Shown in pieces: positions 61,641 through 64,000 of a DNA stretch of 64,000 nt. The DNA is taken from contig NZ_CP113918.1 in NCBI RefSeq assembly GCF_029395495.1, positions 186,001 through 250,000 on the forward strand, read 5' to 3'. Under the pieces are notes generated by a model. It was not told the DNA's origin. It did no database searches and was given only the letters and a program-made list of their open reading frames with translations. A program made the translations under genes and the position numbers. Source of the DNA: Bifidobacterium sp. ESL0769 (GTDB lineage: Bacteria; Actinomycetota; Actinomycetes; Actinomycetales; Bifidobacteriaceae). Numbering within the stretch: position 1 is the stretch's first letter; every line of letters begins with the position of its first letter.

Positions 61641-62735
61641 ATGGCTGGCATCAAGGACGTTGCGAAAGCCGCGGGAGTATCCGTTTCCACCGTTTCCTAC
61701 GTGCTTTCCGGTAAGCGCTCCATCTCCTCGAAAACCACCGACAAGGTCCTGAAGGCCATCGACGAGCTCGGTTACATTCCCGACGCCAGCGCGCAGAAGA
61801 TGCGCGGGCAGTTGAACCACATCATCGCCATCAGCGAGCCGATGCACGAGGGCATGAACCAGATGCAATACAACGCGTACTTCATGCAGTCTGCTTGGCA
61901 GGCCAGGGCTGCCGGGTATGACGTGTTGCTGCTCACCGGCGCCGATGCCGTCTCCGACATCGAACGCGTGACGCACAGCAATCTCGTTGACGGAGTGCTC
62001 CTGCTCGACGTCGAGGAACGCGACGCGCGTGCGGCGCAGGCCTTCCGCTACCACAAGCCGTGCGTGGCCATCGGGCTGCCCGAGAACCACAAGGATTGCG
62101 CGTGCATCGACATCGATTTTGCCAAGATGGGCGCTCGCAGCGCCGACAGGCTTTTTGGGCTGGGGCATCGGCAGGTCGCCTTCCTGCGGGCCCAGGAAAT
62201 CGATTATGCGCGTCACGCCGGTTATGTGCTGCTCTTCCGCAACGCGTTCCTTGCTCGCGCCGACGAAATCGGTCTCAAGGTCTTCGAATCCGGTCCGGTC
62301 GACAACGCGACATTCGACGCCAGAAAATTCGTGGGTGACATGCTCGCCCAAAGCCCCCGGCCGACAGCTTTGGTCAGTCAGTCAGGAGTCAATATCCTGA
62401 ACCTCGCGGTTACGGCTCTGATGGCTGCCGGTCTGAAGATTCCCGACGATATTTCCGTACTTTCCTGCGGCACGTTCCTGCGCGACGAACCGATGCGTCG
62501 GCCGGTCAGCGAGGAGCCGTTCGAACCGGAACGGCTTTGCTCAATAGCCATGGGCTCGCTGATTTCTGCCATCGAGCACCGGCAGAACATCGCCGGGGAA
62601 GTGACGCTAATCGATCCGAAATTCATCAATCGTGGCTCGCTTGCCGCAGCGCCGACGGACGCTGAAATTTCAACTTCGAGACCAATCGCTTCTGCTCGCA
62701 AAAGCAGGGACCTGGAAGGGGAACTTATGGATTGA
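61641..62735 (+). CDS. LacI-family transcriptional regulator
   Basis: 364 aa. AAAGGAGG precedes the start. N-terminal HTH IKDVAKAAGVSVSTVSYVLSGKRSISSKTTDKVLKAIDELGY, then a periplasmic-binding-like domain with VDGVLLLDVEERDARAAQAFRYHKPCVAIG. It probably senses a sugar and represses the sugar ABC transporter that starts at 62952 and itself, since both have the TCGAAACGTTTCGA core upstream. The last 25 residues are low-complexity. Confidence 0.93.
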   Translation: MAGIKDVAKAAGVSVSTVSYVLSGKRSISSKTTDKVLKAIDELGYIPDASAQKMRGQLNHIIAISEPMHEGMNQMQYNAYFMQSAWQARAAGYDVLLLTGADAVSDIERVTHSNLVDGVLLLDVEERDARAAQAFRYHKPCVAIGLPENHKDCACIDIDFAKMGARSADRLFGLGHRQVAFLRAQEIDYARHAGYVLLFRNAFLARADEIGLKVFESGPVDNATFDARKFVGDMLAQSPRPTALVSQSGVNILNLAVTALMAAGLKIPDDISVLSCGTFLRDEPMRRPVSEEPFEPERLCSIAMGSLISAIEHRQNIAGEVTLIDPKFINRGSLAAAPTDAEISTSRPIASARKSRDLEGELMD

Positions 62736-62887
62736 ATCGATACCAAACGTCGAGGTGAGTAAAGAATCGGCGCTCGGCCGACGAGCTTTTCAGGGATGAG
62801 GGCTCGGTACGGCTGTGAGCTTTGATTCCGCCTTTCAATGGGGCAAGGAATACGTGAAAAAAATAAAGCGTGTTTCATCGTCCCATG

Positions 62888-62905
62888 AATCGAAACGTTT
62901 CGATT
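62888..62905 (+). promoter_or_regulatory. LacI operator before the sugar-binding gene
   Basis: AATCGAAACGTTTCGATT is an 18-bp perfect palindrome 47 bp before the start codon, close to the -10/+1 region, so a bound repressor would block transcription. Confidence 0.85.
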
Positions 62906-62951
62906 ATTAGTTACATAATTCCATTCGTCTATAAATTTTCAAGGAGGAAAG

Positions 62952-64000
62952 ATGAAGATAAGGAAGATTGTCGCGACAGCGCTCGCGGCGGTGCTTTCGT
63001 TGACGGCGCTTTCGGCCTGTGGGTCGAGCAACGCCCAGGACGACGCGCATCCGCAAAGCATTTCGTTCTGGTATTATGACCTGCCGACCGCGGCCCAGAC
63101 CGAGGCGTGGAAGAAGGCGGCCGACCAGTTCACCAAGCAGACCGGCGTCAAGGTGAGATTCGAGGTCAAGTCCTTTACCCAGATCGCGCAGAACTCCAGC
63201 CAGTTCCTCGACTCGAACCAGGCTCCCGATATCATGGAATCCAACCGCGGCAACGGTTCGGCGGGGATGCTTTCCTCGATGGAGCTTTTGAGCGACCTGA
63301 AGCCCTACGTCAAGAAATACGGCTGGGACAAGAAGATCACCAAGGCCGATGCCTCGATCGCCAAGTACGATGCGATGGGCATCATGGATGGCACCAAGTG
63401 GGTCGGTCTGCCGAGCTACGCCGAATACCAGCGTGTGTATTACAACAAGACGATGTTCGACAAATACGGTATCAAGATTCCCACCACGATGGCCGAGTTC
63501 GAGCAGGCATGCAAACAGTTCAAATCACATGGCATCACCCCGATTGCCGCAGACGCGCAGGAATACGGCGTGATGTGGCTTTGGTGGTCGCTGGTGGGCA
63601 CGAAGGCCGACAAGGGGTTCATCGACGATTGGCAGATGTACAAGCATGATGTCAATTGGAACGCCGAACCGCTGACCTACGCCACCAACACCATCAATGA
63701 CTGGGTCAAGGAAGGCTATATCTCGCGCAGCGCCACCGGCCTCAAGGCCGAAGACACCACGAACTCCTTCATCAAAGGCGGGCAATATCCGATTTACCAG
63801 ACCGGTACGTGGAACCAAAGCCGTTTCATTGACCAGGTCAAGAACTTCGAATGGACCGCGGCCGCGCTGCCGGGCACCAAGATGCTGCAGGGCTGCACCG
63901 GCAACCTTCTGACCATCCCCACCAAGTCGCATCATAAGGACCTCGCCGCGAAGTTGCTCAACAACGTACTTTCCGTGGAAAACCAGGACGGTATCGGCAA
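62952..64000 (+). CDS. sugar ABC transporter substrate-binding lipoprotein, partial
   Basis: 349 codons to the window edge; start ATG 62952 follows AAGGAGG. Signal peptide with lipobox LTALSAC (Cys23). The fold begins SISFWYYDLPTAAQTEAWKKAADQF and continues with NQAPDIMES and DGTKWVGLPSYAEYQRVYYNKTMFDKYG, family 1 (MalE-like) solute-binding traits. It captures an oligosaccharide outside the cell for an ABC importer, whose permeases should follow beyond the window. Regulated by the upstream LacI protein. Confidence 0.95.
   Translation, partial: MKIRKIVATALAAVLSLTALSACGSSNAQDDAHPQSISFWYYDLPTAAQTEAWKKAADQFTKQTGVKVRFEVKSFTQIAQNSSQFLDSNQAPDIMESNRGNGSAGMLSSMELLSDLKPYVKKYGWDKKITKADASIAKYDAMGIMDGTKWVGLPSYAEYQRVYYNKTMFDKYGIKIPTTMAEFEQACKQFKSHGITPIAADAQEYGVMWLWWSLVGTKADKGFIDDWQMYKHDVNWNAEPLTYATNTINDWVKEGYISRSATGLKAEDTTNSFIKGGQYPIYQTGTWNQSRFIDQVKNFEWTAAALPGTKMLQGCTGNLLTIPTKSHHKDLAAKLLNNVLSVENQDGIG

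Noticed and set aside
62870..63649. frames 62870-63079 and 63107-63649 next to the sugar-binding gene
   Set aside because: Out-of-frame shadows; the correct frame starts at 62952 and is open to the window edge with lipobox and solute-binding features.

Overview
The window looks like chromosome of a high-GC, Gram-positive actinobacterium, most likely Bifidobacterium or a close relative. The evidence is a dnaK-grpE-dnaJ-hspR operon under HAIR boxes, an nrdHIEF operon with an NrdR box, a Bifidobacterium-style sortase pilus operon, araD, LacI-controlled sugar uptake and GC-rich codon use. No species-diagnostic gene is present, so the genus is an inference.

Layout. 1-3.1 kb: the end of an FtsX/ABC efflux-type operon, one permease carrying a Met/His-rich metal-binding-like insert. 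3.2-8.4 kb: two overlapping YhgE/Pip membrane proteins. 8.7-10.2 kb: a BspA-type repeat surface protein. 10.6-11.9 kb: a CmpB-like membrane protein, then a 26-copy 10-bp tandem repeat fused to a terminator. 12.4-15.4 kb: divergent Schlafen/AlbA-type regulator and DUF4143 ATPase. 15.4-20.1 kb: nrdH-nrdI-nrdE and nrdF. 20.4-23.9 kb: six co-directional genes resembling a type VII secretion (LXG-like) cargo cluster. 24.2-27 kb: tetR/MFS pair. 27.3-31.5 kb: giant beta-helix surface protein. 32-33.8 kb: a second MFS exporter behind a likely transcription attenuator. 34-39.3 kb: accessory, AT-rich block with a lipoprotein, a second DUF4143 ATPase, an XRE regulator, orphan genes and three iteron-like arrays with an exact 23-bp period. 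39.6-44.7 kb: dnaK-grpE-dnaJ-hspR. 44.7-48.4 kb: 61-bp hairpin repeats, a HAD phosphatase, a DinJ/YafQ-type and a zeta-type toxin-antitoxin pair, tRNA-Ala(CGC). 48.7-53 kb: araD and lutABC. 53.5-54.2 kb: DedA. 55-61.5 kb: pilus operon (tip, backbone, class C sortase). 61.6 kb to the end: LacI regulator and a sugar-binding lipoprotein, truncated by the window edge.

How the parts work together. The nrd genes make deoxynucleotides, but the R2 subunit appears to have lost three of its six canonical metal ligands while keeping the radical tyrosine, the NrdI partner gene and the R1-docking tail; this is the most unusual protein here. HspR should repress its own chaperone operon through the two HAIR boxes. 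The LacI protein has an identical palindrome core upstream of itself and of the sugar-binding gene, so it probably controls both. lutABC has a perfect TGTGA-N6-TCACA site upstream, suggesting Crp/GlxR-type control. The pilus and two other wall-anchored proteins mark a host-interaction lifestyle.

The strongest candidates for undescribed biology are the NrdF variant, the 23-bp-period arrays around the DUF4143/XRE pair, the leader-ORF attenuator before the second MFS exporter, and the orphan LXG-like cluster.
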